Assembly: GCA_964632755.1 (NCBI GenBank)
Contig: CAZWDT010000012.1
Span: 1 to 46,179 of the forward strand
Direction of reading: 5' to 3'
DNA from: JAFGMR01 sp964632755
Lineage (GTDB): Archaea; Halobacteriota; Methanosarcinia; Methanotrichales; Methanotrichaceae
Length of the DNA stretch: 46,179 bases
In this document: positions 15,010 through 22,630 of the stretch, piece by piece
How positions within the stretch are numbered: position 1 is the first letter of the stretch
Layout: each line of letters starts with the position of its first letter
Position numbers and translations under genes: made by a program
The notes under the pieces: model-generated
The model's database searches: none
What the model was told of the DNA's origin: nothing
The model's input: the letters and a program-made list of their open reading frames with translations, nothing else

Positions 15010-15471
15010 TCAGCTCACCTCGGTGAGGACGATTTCCACCGATACCGTCTCCGTGTTCTTGGGCGTTGCCCTGCCCATGGCCCTCGGCATCCATCCCTTG
15101 ATGGTTCGCCCCTTCTTGGTTGATATGTGGAAGATCTGCATCTCCCCCGGCTCCAAACCCTTGTACTCAGCGTTGCTAATGGCATTGATCAGCACAGATA
15201 GTATCTCCTTGGCCGCCTTTTGGGGGTACCTGCCCGCGTCCCAGCCCACGAGGCCCCTCTTGTGGGGCACGTTTCTGTTGTACCTGCGAAAAGGTACGGC
15301 CCTCTTCAGGGCTATGACATCCTCTAGGTACTGCCGGGCATCGCCTGCCCTCATTCCCCGAAGAGCCCTGGAGATCTCTCGAGCGTGCTTCGGTGAGACA
15401 TGAAGCTCCATGCCCATGGCCTTTGAGGATTTCGTCGTTCCCGGCTCCCTCGAATAGTCCAGTCTTGCCAA
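15010..15471 (-). CDS. rpl22: Ribosomal protein uL22
   Basis: This 153-residue large-subunit protein lines the exit tunnel. Archaeal features are MARLDYSREPGTTKSSKAMG, ELHVSPKHAREISRALRGM, NVPHKRGLVGWDAGRYPQKA, and IFHISTKKGRTIKGWMPRAMGRA (KKGRTIKGWMPRAMGRA). The TGA is one base before the S3 ATG. Confidence 0.96.
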   Translation of the reverse strand: MARLDYSREPGTTKSSKAMGMELHVSPKHAREISRALRGMRAGDARQYLEDVIALKRAVPFRRYNRNVPHKRGLVGWDAGRYPQKAAKEILSVLINAISNAEYKGLEPGEMQIFHISTKKGRTIKGWMPRAMGRATPKNTETVSVEIVLTEVS

Positions 15472-15480
15472 TATCTCACC

Positions 15481-15891
15481 TCACTTCAAGGGCACGAACT
15501 TGCTGGATCGAGTGGCGCCCACTCCTGCGCTGCCGTGGGATACCCTGGACCTCGTTAGGGAGTACTCTCCCAGATAGTGGCCGATCATCTCCGGCATGAT
15601 CTCAACGCGTTCGTACTTTCGTCCGTTGTATATCTCCACCTGTTTGCCGACCATATCCGGGAAGACGATCATGTCCCTTAGATGGGTCCTGATCAGCTCC
15701 ATTCCCTTGATGCTCGCCTGGAACTTTTTATGTTCTTTGGAGAGACCCCGCTTGATCTTTCTTCTCTGCCGCGCCGGGAGGAGCTGGGCCAGCTCATCCT
15801 GGCTCATCTTGGCAAGATCTGCCACCTTCTTGCCCCTATAGGTGAACTCCACCTTCCTCTTCGGAAGCTTAGATCCGGATTTTTTTGCCAA
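15481..15891 (-). CDS. rps19: Ribosomal protein uS19
   Basis: The protein has 136 residues from a TTG preceded by a G-rich ribosome-binding site. The N-terminal part carries FTYRGKKVADLAKMSQDELA and a basic RRKIKRGL helix. The core carries RTHLRDMIVFPDMVGKQVEIYNG (RDMIVFPDMVG) and MIGHYLGEYSLTRSRVSHG. It binds the 16S rRNA head with S13. Confidence 0.95.
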   Translation of the reverse strand: MAKKSGSKLPKRKVEFTYRGKKVADLAKMSQDELAQLLPARQRRKIKRGLSKEHKKFQASIKGMELIRTHLRDMIVFPDMVGKQVEIYNGRKYERVEIMPEMIGHYLGEYSLTRSRVSHGSAGVGATRSSKFVPLK

Positions 15892-15903
15892 ATACTACCC
15901 CCC

Positions 15904-16617
15904 CTAGCGCTTTCCAGTCCTGCGTGCGGCGATGGACCCAACCTTTCTTCCGGGCGAGGCGTTCCTGCTCACCGTCTTGGGCCGACCCGGATGCTGTCGA
16001 CCTCCGCCGCCGAATGGATGGTCGACCGCGTTCATGGCCACTCCTCTGACGATCGGCCACTTTTTCGCCTTGGACCTGTACTTATGAAATGCCTTGCCCG
16101 CCTTTACGAGCGGCTTCTCGGTATGGCCACCCCCGGCCACCACACCAATTGTGGCCATACATCCGGGGCTGAGCCACTTCATCTCCCCGCTTGGGAGCTG
16201 AACGACCGTCGAGCCCACGTCATGGGCGATAAGAAGGCCGTAGACCCCGCCCGCCCTGCCGAACTGGCCGCCATGGCCGGGCTGCGACTCGATGTTACAG
16301 ATAGGCATGCCCTCAGGGATCTCCGCCAGGGGAAGCGTATTTCCCGGACGGATCTCGGCCGATATGCCACAAGCGATCTCCTGGCCCACAAAGATCCCCT
16401 CCTGAACCAGAAGGTAGCGTTCTTCCCCGTTATCGAGGGAGACCAAGGCAACAGGAGCGGTGCGGCCTGGATCGTGCACTATATCCTTAACGACCCCCCT
16501 CACCGTCTGGCCATGGTCAACCTTGATCTGCTTTATGTCCGCCCTGTAGCGATGAGAGGGCGCCCTGTAGGTAGGCCCTCCTCGGCCTCTGTTCTGTGAT
16601 ATGATCCTTTTTCCCAT
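15904..16617 (-). CDS. rpl2: Ribosomal protein uL2
   Basis: The protein has 237 residues from an ATG at 16617 preceded by AGGTGGGG; a GTG three codons upstream is less likely. Conserved features are MGKRIISQNRGRGGPTYRAP, the OB-fold with GNTLPLAEIPEGMPICNIE, and the peptidyl-transferase-proximal GVAMNAVDHPFGGGGRQHPG. Together they identify archaeal L2. It follows L23 directly. Confidence 0.96.
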   Translation of the reverse strand: MGKRIISQNRGRGGPTYRAPSHRYRADIKQIKVDHGQTVRGVVKDIVHDPGRTAPVALVSLDNGEERYLLVQEGIFVGQEIACGISAEIRPGNTLPLAEIPEGMPICNIESQPGHGGQFGRAGGVYGLLIAHDVGSTVVQLPSGEMKWLSPGCMATIGVVAGGGHTEKPLVKAGKAFHKYRSKAKKWPIVRGVAMNAVDHPFGGGGRQHPGRPKTVSRNASPGRKVGSIAARRTGKR

Positions 16618-16626
16618 AATCCCCAC

Positions 16627-16875
16627 CTACAGCAGTCCCAGCCTTGTGGCAAGCTCGTTTGCGGTATTGTCCCCCGCAAACTTGACCACCGCCTTCTTCT
16701 GGCCCGTGGGCGTGATCATGGTGCGAACGGACACGACCTCTATCTCGTAGAGTTCGCTGAGCTCCTTTGCGATCTGGGGCTTGTTTGCCCTGAGGTCGAC
16801 CAAGAACTCCATTGTGTTATCCGAGTCGATCATGTTGGTGACCTTCTCGGTGATCAAAGGACTCTTAATGATCAT
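16627..16875 (-). CDS. rpl23: Ribosomal protein uL23
   Basis: This 82-residue protein forms the docking site for signal recognition particle and SecY at the tunnel exit. It begins MIIKSPLITEKVTNMID and ends FAGDNTANELATRLGLL, with NKPQIAKELSELYEIEV between. The ATG at 16875 overlaps the L4 stop as ATGA, so the longer upstream frame is not used. Confidence 0.95.
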   Translation of the reverse strand: MIIKSPLITEKVTNMIDSDNTMEFLVDLRANKPQIAKELSELYEIEVVSVRTMITPTGQKKAVVKFAGDNTANELATRLGLL

Positions 16876-17627
16876 CTGCGCTCCCCCAGCCATCTGATGG
16901 ACGACTCCGTCCACAGGGTCAACCTTCCAGCCTGGGTTCCAGGCGCCAGAAGCTCGGCGTTCAGGCCCTGCACCGTCACGAAGTCCACGCCGGGCAGATT
17001 CCTTGCCGCCTTGCCTATGCCCCTGTCCTGGCCTGCTACGATCAGGAGGCTCTTTCTTCCTCTGAACCTCCTTCCGCGCATCTTACCTCTGCCGGCCCTG
17101 ACGTGGCGGCCATTCTTCGCCCGCATAACATCGGACCAGAGCCCTGCGGCCATGAGAAATCTCCTCATCTCAGAAGTCTTCTCGATCGTCTCTAGATCGT
17201 TCTGGACAACGATCGGCAGCTCTCCGGTGAATATATGCCCGCGCCCTGCCACAAGCGCTGGATTAACGGTTGCCGCGATTGCCGACCTTATGGCCTTTCT
17301 CCGCTCCTTGACGTTGATCTTCTCCGAGCGGTCCGCCTGGGGAACGGGGGGATGCGATCTGCGCCCGCCCCTCGCCATAGGGATCCCCGCTGCCCGGCGG
17401 CCGTTGACCAGCCGCGGCACCCTCGAGGCACCATGGCCGGTCCCCCAGCCGCGAGCAGATGTATTCATGCCTGCATAGAAGTGGGGTCCATACGGCTGAA
17501 GCCTGTTGGCCTGAGCGGAGAGGACCGCCTTCTTGATTATGTCGGGTCGGTACTCCTCCTCAAAGACAGGGGGGAGGTCGATCTCGCCCGCCACTTCTCC
17601 CATTGGATCGATGATCTTAGCCTTCAT
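16872..17627 (-). CDS. rpl4: Ribosomal protein uL4
   Basis: The protein has 251 residues from ATG (MKAKIIDPMGEVAGEIDLP). Archaeal L4 features are GRRAAGIPMARGGRRSHPP, VAGRGHIFTGELPIVVQNDLE, RHVRAGRGKMRGRRF and LPGVDFVTVQGLNAELLAPGTQAGRL (GVDFVTVQGLNAELLAPG). The start lies one base after the L3 TGA; the upstream in-frame extension would lie inside L3. The extended loop lines the exit tunnel. Confidence 0.95.
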   Translation of the reverse strand: MKAKIIDPMGEVAGEIDLPPVFEEEYRPDIIKKAVLSAQANRLQPYGPHFYAGMNTSARGWGTGHGASRVPRLVNGRRAAGIPMARGGRRSHPPVPQADRSEKINVKERRKAIRSAIAATVNPALVAGRGHIFTGELPIVVQNDLETIEKTSEMRRFLMAAGLWSDVMRAKNGRHVRAGRGKMRGRRFRGRKSLLIVAGQDRGIGKAARNLPGVDFVTVQGLNAELLAPGTQAGRLTLWTESSIRWLGERR

Positions 17628-17628
17628 T

Positions 17629-18636
17629 TCATAATCCCTGCTTTGATTCCTTGCATATGTGGAGGATCTCTGGGACACGGGAGATATCCTCCCCTGCCCT
17701 GACCGCCTTTCTCATCCTGATCAGTCTCTTTATCGGACCTGGCAGGCTGCCCTTGATGAGGACATAGTCGCCTCGAACCAGGCCGTATCCTGGGAACCCG
17801 CCGTCGGGGTTGATCTCCATTCCGTCGGTTCCCATGAGGAAGAGCCTCTTGTTGAACTCCGTCCTCTGCTGGTATCCCATCTGGCCGAGCTGTGGAACGG
17901 TCCACATGACGCGGGCAGGGTGCCAGGGCCCAAGGTTTCCCACATGTCTGAGCTTGCCTGTGCGAGCATGCTTTCGCTTCTGAAGCATGATGCCCCAGCG
18001 CTTGACCGGACCCTGTGTTCCCTTGCCCTTTGTCACCGCAGAGACATCCAGAAGGTCGCCCTGGTTGAAAACATTGGATATGGATAGCTGCCTTCCCAGG
18101 ATCGATCGCGCGTAATTGAACCTCTCCTCGAGCGACCCCCCGGCTACGGCCATCTCCATCAGATCCGGCTTCTTCTTGGGAACGCCGGTGACCTGGCGGG
18201 GATTGGTATGGGCGAGCAGCCTCACGTCAGAGAGACCTTCGATCTTCCCTTGGAGATCGTCCAGTGAGAGGCCCCTCTTGGACTTTGGTGCAGTCAAGGC
18301 TCTGCTTAGGTCGAGGCTGAGGTCCTCAGCCCAGGCCTCTCCGGCGGGCCTCAAGCCACCGTTGTACTTTTGATAGACCCGCAACGCCGCCACGTTCATC
18401 GGCGGCACCTCCACAACCGTCACGGGTACGCTGATTTCCATTCCCACGGTCAGGCTCTTTGGCCTGTTATCGATCATTATGATGTGGGTCATCCCCGCTT
18501 TATATCCGGCAAAGCCGGCCATCCTGGCCTTCTCCTCTTCAATAGTCCAGCTCCGAATTCTTGGAACCTCGCTCTTCGCCCTCTTCCGCGGGCTGAAGGC
18601 CAACGAACCCCGCCTCGGTCGGTGTATATTCGCCAT
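17629..18636 (-). CDS. rpl3: Ribosomal protein uL3
   Basis: This 335-residue archaeal-length L3 starts MANIHRPRRGSLAFSPRKRA. It has the family motifs VTKGKGTQGPVKRWGI, RTGKLRHVGNLGPWHPARV, GQMGYQQRTEFNKRL and GDYVLIKGSLPGPIKRLIRMR (YVLIKGSLPGPIKR). It organises the peptidyl transferase centre. The ATG directly follows the TAG of the SPOUT gene. Confidence 0.97.
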   Translation of the reverse strand: MANIHRPRRGSLAFSPRKRAKSEVPRIRSWTIEEEKARMAGFAGYKAGMTHIIMIDNRPKSLTVGMEISVPVTVVEVPPMNVAALRVYQKYNGGLRPAGEAWAEDLSLDLSRALTAPKSKRGLSLDDLQGKIEGLSDVRLLAHTNPRQVTGVPKKKPDLMEMAVAGGSLEERFNYARSILGRQLSISNVFNQGDLLDVSAVTKGKGTQGPVKRWGIMLQKRKHARTGKLRHVGNLGPWHPARVMWTVPQLGQMGYQQRTEFNKRLFLMGTDGMEINPDGGFPGYGLVRGDYVLIKGSLPGPIKRLIRMRKAVRAGEDISRVPEILHICKESKQGL

Positions 18637-19470
18637 TTACTCCTCCACACGCACCAAGTTGAGCAACGCCAAGGTGGCCATAACCGCCTCCTCGACTCGA
18701 ACCGTCTCCGTCCCCTGATGCGGAATGGTGTTGATCATACAACATCTCTCCAACATATCTCGACTCAAGAACGCATCAACGCCTCTTGATGGGGAGCCAA
18801 AGACAACCGCAAGGCCTCGCTTGCTGGATCGCTCTATCTGCTCCAGCAGATCCGGAGTCACCACCCGTCCCTTTCGGGATGTAGCCACCACCCGTGGGTT
18901 CCAGGAGCGCAGGTACTCTTCAGCGCTCTCCACCGATACCGTCTGGTAGCCCCAATAGCCGGGAATCTTACTCCGATCCACTTGCTCAGTGGCGAGCGGG
19001 CTCAGCGAAAAGATTCTGACGTTGAGGCGCTGCCCCGGTCGAACCTCATTCTCGGTTCGCAGAGGCACTGGGCGATCGATACCGATTTCCACCCATGCAC
19101 CGCCATCAGATCCGACGCTTTCGACGACTGCTCCGACTCTGAACTCGCCAACTCTGAGCGTTGTGCTCTCTGAGTTCACAGGATGATGGGCGGTCCTCAG
19201 AGGCGGCAGCACTCCAACCTGGGAGAGCTCTCTCATCCTCGGAAAGAGCATCTTTCGCAGGTACTGCGGGGTCTCCGCATACCGCAAGACCAGGCTCATG
19301 AACCGGGTATCGTTCTGCTCGCGATCTCGATAGATCACGACCCGATCCATCCGGAATACTGACGCTGCTCTGGCGATCAGGCCAACCTTGAGCGTTCGAA
19401 CGCGTAGATCCGCGGACTCCATGGTATAGGAGGACGGAATCAGAATGGCCCTCTCGCTTCGCCCGTTCAT
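18637..19470 (-). CDS. SPOUT-class RNA methyltransferase (COG2106, C9orf114/SPOUT1-like)
   Basis: The 277-residue protein begins ERAILIPSSYTMESADLRVRT and ends with a knotted SPOUT segment (GLAVVFGSPSRGVDAF, then NTIPHQGTETVRVEEAVMATLALLN). An OB-like insert (RVGAVVESVGSDGGAWVEIGI) splits the fold, as in the C9orf114/SPOUT1 family. The HQGTETVR segment is the cofactor-binding knot. This gene heads the L3 operon in many archaea, consistent with rRNA modification, but the substrate is not known from sequence. It is the first gene of the superoperon, with a TATA box 35 bases upstream. Confidence 0.88.
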   Translation of the reverse strand: MNGRSERAILIPSSYTMESADLRVRTLKVGLIARAASVFRMDRVVIYRDREQNDTRFMSLVLRYAETPQYLRKMLFPRMRELSQVGVLPPLRTAHHPVNSESTTLRVGEFRVGAVVESVGSDGGAWVEIGIDRPVPLRTENEVRPGQRLNVRIFSLSPLATEQVDRSKIPGYWGYQTVSVESAEEYLRSWNPRVVATSRKGRVVTPDLLEQIERSSKRGLAVVFGSPSRGVDAFLSRDMLERCCMINTIPHQGTETVRVEEAVMATLALLNLVRVEE

Positions 19471-19499
19471 CAGATGTCTTGCCCCCCAAGGAGATTGCC

Positions 19500-19511
19500 C
19501 CTATAAAAAGC
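19500..19511 (-). promoter_or_regulatory. TATA box of the ribosomal superoperon
   Basis: On the minus strand AGCTTTTTATAGG lies 30-40 bases before the ATG at 19470, placing the transcript start just ahead of the gene. No other convincing promoter is seen until the tRNA at 3457. Confidence 0.6.
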
Positions 19512-19552
19512 TTTGTAGCGGGTCGGATATGAACCAGCCACTCTCAACCCCA

Positions 19553-20107
19553 TCAGGCCCCCGGGCGAAACGTGCGCGGATCGAGAGAGATGTTCCTCTC
19601 GCAGTAGGTGCATATCGTCTCAAGGGTGGATCCATGGAGAATAGCAGAGTCCACCTCCTGCTGGGGTGTGAGGTACTGCGTCATCTCCTCACTGCACGCA
19701 GGACACACAACCTTCAGCCACTCCAGCCTGGTGAGATCCCTCAAAACTCGAACGAGGATTGCCTCCGCCTCCTCGAACTCGGTGAACGTCACCGGCCTCA
19801 AATGAGAGATGAGAAAGGGAAGCTCTGCTCCGTCCTCTTGGAGGGGAATGATCAGCCGTTCCAAGCCACGGGCGTACCCGATCTCCTGGCAGATCGTTCT
19901 GGATACCGATCCGTTGGCGGTGACGATTGGGACGAAGCACTCGGAGTTGCGTATTGCATAAGTCACCCGCTCCGAACGTGAGATGGCCTCTGGCTCTCGA
20001 TTCATAGACCGGATGCTCAGAAGCCCAACCCGCCAGAGAAGGGCGGACAACTCCTTGGCCAGGTGCTCATCCTGGGGATCGTGGCTGATGTATACCTGGG
20101 CTATCAT
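19553..20107 (-). CDS. TIR-domain protein with C-terminal zinc ribbon
   Basis: The protein has 184 residues. Residues 1-125 look like a TIR fold: VYISHDPQDEHLAKELSALL (box 1), an exposed loop, CFVPIVTANGSVSRTICQEIGYARG, and LIIPLQ. Glu75 in QEIGYA sits where NAD-cleaving TIR proteins keep their catalytic Glu. Residues 130-175 hold two CxxC pairs (C135/C138 and C166/C169), a probable zinc ribbon. No signal peptide or TM segment is present. It is a single gene with its own TATA box, between the ribosomal promoter and the fucA operon. TIR proteins can be immune effectors or scaffolds, and which applies here cannot be told. Confidence 0.72.
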   Translation of the reverse strand: MIAQVYISHDPQDEHLAKELSALLWRVGLLSIRSMNREPEAISRSERVTYAIRNSECFVPIVTANGSVSRTICQEIGYARGLERLIIPLQEDGAELPFLISHLRPVTFTEFEEAEAILVRVLRDLTRLEWLKVVCPACSEEMTQYLTPQQEVDSAILHGSTLETICTYCERNISLDPRTFRPGA

Positions 20108-20132
20108 AAGATATGAAAGACGTCGTGGATCT

Positions 20133-20145
20133 CAGATTATAAGCT
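20133..20145 (-). promoter_or_regulatory. TATA box of the TIR-zinc-ribbon gene
   Basis: The minus-strand sequence AGCTTATAATCTG lies about 32 bases before the ATG at 20107. It shows that this gene is transcribed apart from the operon behind it. Confidence 0.5.
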
Positions 20146-20165
20146 TATCTCAGGGGGCGGTGCAA

Positions 20166-20729
20166 TCATCCCTGAACTTTCGCCCTGCAACCCACGATAT
20201 GGATCACCTGGGCGCTGTGCTCGGCCATGCACGCCATGGAGTAGGCCTCGGCGAGGCTGCTTCCTGCGGCAAAGACGCCATGGCCTCGTGCGATCGTGGC
20301 CCTTGCCTGCGATAGCGCTCTGGCGACATTTCTTGCAAGCTCCTCAGATCCAAAGGCGCCTTCCACGACCGGCACCTTTCCTAGAAACGCCTGGCCCTCG
20401 CCGTCCAAGGGATCGAGGCAGTCGTCGATAATCGAGAGGGCGACGGCATAGGGGGAATGGGTATGTACGATCGCCCGGGCGGAGGTTCCCTTGTAGACCG
20501 CCCTGTGTACTATGGCCTCAGAGCTTGCAAGAGCGTCCCTTGCCGACGTGGCCTCAAGATCGACCTCGATTACCTGGAATGGATCGATCTCGTCGAGCAA
20601 TGACCCTGTCCTCGTAATCAGCATGGAGTCTTTGAAGCAGATGCTCATGTTTCCAAAGCGCGAGCTTGCAAGCCCAGATCTCACGATTCTTCTGCCGACC
20701 TCGGCTAAATCCAACCATCCGTCCATCAC
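20166..20729 (-). CDS. fucA: Class II aldolase, L-fuculose-1-phosphate aldolase-like
   Basis: This 187-residue protein is of the zinc-dependent aldolase class II (AraD/FucA) type. Visible catalytic features are substrate phosphate-binding SSRFGNMSIC and TRTGSLLDEI, the base Glu71 in ASSEAIVHRAVY, zinc ligands His89 and His91 in VHTHSPYA, and His150 in ARGHGVFA. In methanogens a FucA homologue is proposed to make lactaldehyde for coenzyme F420 (established for Methanocaldococcus). That role is an inference here. It closes an operon of secreted proteins, with four bases between it and the subtilase, an unexpected neighbour for a cytosolic enzyme. Confidence 0.85.
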   Translation of the reverse strand: MMDGWLDLAEVGRRIVRSGLASSRFGNMSICFKDSMLITRTGSLLDEIDPFQVIEVDLEATSARDALASSEAIVHRAVYKGTSARAIVHTHSPYAVALSIIDDCLDPLDGEGQAFLGKVPVVEGAFGSEELARNVARALSQARATIARGHGVFAAGSSLAEAYSMACMAEHSAQVIHIVGCRAKVQG

Positions 20730-20732
20730 CGG

Positions 20733-22625
20733 TCATCTCCTTGGAAGGAGGCGAAATGAGCGGCTATCGGATATCCTCTCCCCGAATGCCCCCTGAAGCT
20801 CAACCTCCAGCGTATAATCGCCAGGGGTGCTGAAGCTCGTCTCCCATACGGCCCTGTAGATGCCGTTCTTGTCGAAGTCGTCCATAGGAATATCCAGCTC
20901 CCCCTCCCCCCCTATTATATGTGCCTCCATCCCCCTCACCCCGGTCGAGGCCCTCGCCTCCAGATGGACTGGCTCGCCCACCCGGCCGCTTGCCTGCATG
21001 ATCATGATCTCCAGCCGGGGCCGCCTCATCGAGGCGGGAGGATCGTCCATATTATCGAGAGCGGCCGTCAGATTCAGCGCCCCGTATCCGAACGTGTTGT
21101 CCGGCCCAGAAATGCCTAGATCGTCGGTCGAGCAGATGAGCACACGCTTTATATCGGTCAGATATTCGTGCCCGGTCTCCGGATACCTCGCGAGAATGGA
21201 CGCCAGCGCCCCTGCGACCTGGGGCACCGCCATCGATGTCCCCGATACCGAGCTTTCTCCATCCCTCGTGCCGGCAAGGGCCGAGGATACATCCACTCCG
21301 AGGGTGACGAGATCGGGTTTGACTCGATCATCCATTGTAGGGCCGCGGGATGACTGGTCGTATATCCTTCCCATGCAATCGATCGCTCCCACCGTTATCA
21401 CCTGCTCGGCGCTTCCGGGAATGACTATGGAGCTTACGGCCGGCCCTGAGTTTCCCGCGGCAACGCAGACGAGGATTCCCTGCTCGACCATATGGTTGCA
21501 GGCCTCGTCGAGGAGCGAGCGACCATCGGATGGGGCCTCTCCTCCAACGGAGAACGATATGACCTCGATTCCATAGCGATCCCTGTTCTCAAGACACCAG
21601 TCGAGCGCCCTCAGGGCATCGGAGAGATGGCATGCCCCATCCCTATCCATTATCTTCACCACCACAAGGCGAGTGCCGGGCGCCACACCTATCCCGCCCG
21701 TTCCGGAGATGAGGCTTGCACAATGGGTGCCATGGCCGTTGTCATCGTAGGGGGCAGCAAGGCCGTTGACCATATCCACGAAGGCGATCACCTTGGGATC
21801 ATCGGTAGAGGGATCGTCGTCCATATCGTCGAGGGAGATGTGGCGGCAATCGACGCCGGTATCTAGAAGCGCCACGGTTACGCCCTGGCCTGCCCCCCCA
21901 TCGCCTCGCGGCCTCGTGCTCGACTGTAGGCCGGATCCAGGGCTTGTGAGCACTTTGAGCACCTGATCCTTATACACTCCATTTACGCCCTTCTGCCGGG
22001 CAAGCTCGCGTATCTCGTCTCCGGAGAGGACCATGGAGCTTCCCTCGATCACAACGAAACTCCCCTCCTCGCTCGCTGAAGGCCGCTGCCAAGAGAGGTT
22101 TCTGTCGTGCATAACGATCACCCGCTCGTCCCGGGATCCCAATCGCTCCAGCGAGTCCTCGATCCGGTTGCCGTTCAGGTCGGATGGATCGTGAAGGGAG
22201 ATTCTCAGGTCTTCGTTCCTGGCGGCGTTTCCCGCTCTATCGAGGGCCACTATGGAGATGGAGTACTCGCCAGGGAGAAGGTTGGAGCCGATGTATCCGG
22301 AATAGCGCTTGTCGCAATCAAGGTCGAGCATCAGGATCTGCCGGTTTCCGATAAGAGCTGAGACCATCGAGACGCCGGCCTCGTCGCGCACATAGGCACT
22401 CACCTGGGCAGGGGGATCGCCGAGCTTCAGCGAGGTGGGAAAGACATGGGGAAAGGATATCACCGGAGGCGTTTGGTCCTGCCCATCCCAGCCGACGAGG
22501 GAGAGGGAGCTTTTCTGGAACCAGGCCGAGGCGGGATCTGGTATGGTCGGGCCGTCCAATGCAGCCGTATTCGCGGCGAGGACGGCCATGCCGACCAAGA
22601 GGAGAAGGGGGAGATCCGAGTCCAT
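20733..22625 (-). CDS. Secreted subtilisin-like serine protease (S8) with Ig-like modules
   Basis: The protein has 630 residues with a signal peptide (hydrophobic 5-22, cut near NTAALDG). The catalytic triad is complete: Asp255 in VALLDTGVD, His298 in DNGHGTHCASL and Ser464 in SGTSMAVPQ, with the oxyanion Asn392 in AAGNSGP. A beta-sandwich-like module lies before the catalytic domain (about 60-145, ending ...YSISIVALDRAGN) and another after it (about 545-628, with NGIYRAVWETSFSTPGDYTLEVEL). The latter resembles the C-termini of the two upstream genes. A short segment at 200-225 (VLSGDEIRELARQKGVNGVY) looks like a propeptide inhibitor. Six bases separate it from the rhodanese gene. Confidence 0.92.
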   Translation of the reverse strand: MDSDLPLLLLVGMAVLAANTAALDGPTIPDPASAWFQKSSLSLVGWDGQDQTPPVISFPHVFPTSLKLGDPPAQVSAYVRDEAGVSMVSALIGNRQILMLDLDCDKRYSGYIGSNLLPGEYSISIVALDRAGNAARNEDLRISLHDPSDLNGNRIEDSLERLGSRDERVIVMHDRNLSWQRPSASEEGSFVVIEGSSMVLSGDEIRELARQKGVNGVYKDQVLKVLTSPGSGLQSSTRPRGDGGAGQGVTVALLDTGVDCRHISLDDMDDDPSTDDPKVIAFVDMVNGLAAPYDDNGHGTHCASLISGTGGIGVAPGTRLVVVKIMDRDGACHLSDALRALDWCLENRDRYGIEVISFSVGGEAPSDGRSLLDEACNHMVEQGILVCVAAGNSGPAVSSIVIPGSAEQVITVGAIDCMGRIYDQSSRGPTMDDRVKPDLVTLGVDVSSALAGTRDGESSVSGTSMAVPQVAGALASILARYPETGHEYLTDIKRVLICSTDDLGISGPDNTFGYGALNLTAALDNMDDPPASMRRPRLEIMIMQASGRVGEPVHLEARASTGVRGMEAHIIGGEGELDIPMDDFDKNGIYRAVWETSFSTPGDYTLEVELQGAFGERISDSRSFRLLPRR

Positions 22626-22630
22626 TCCTT

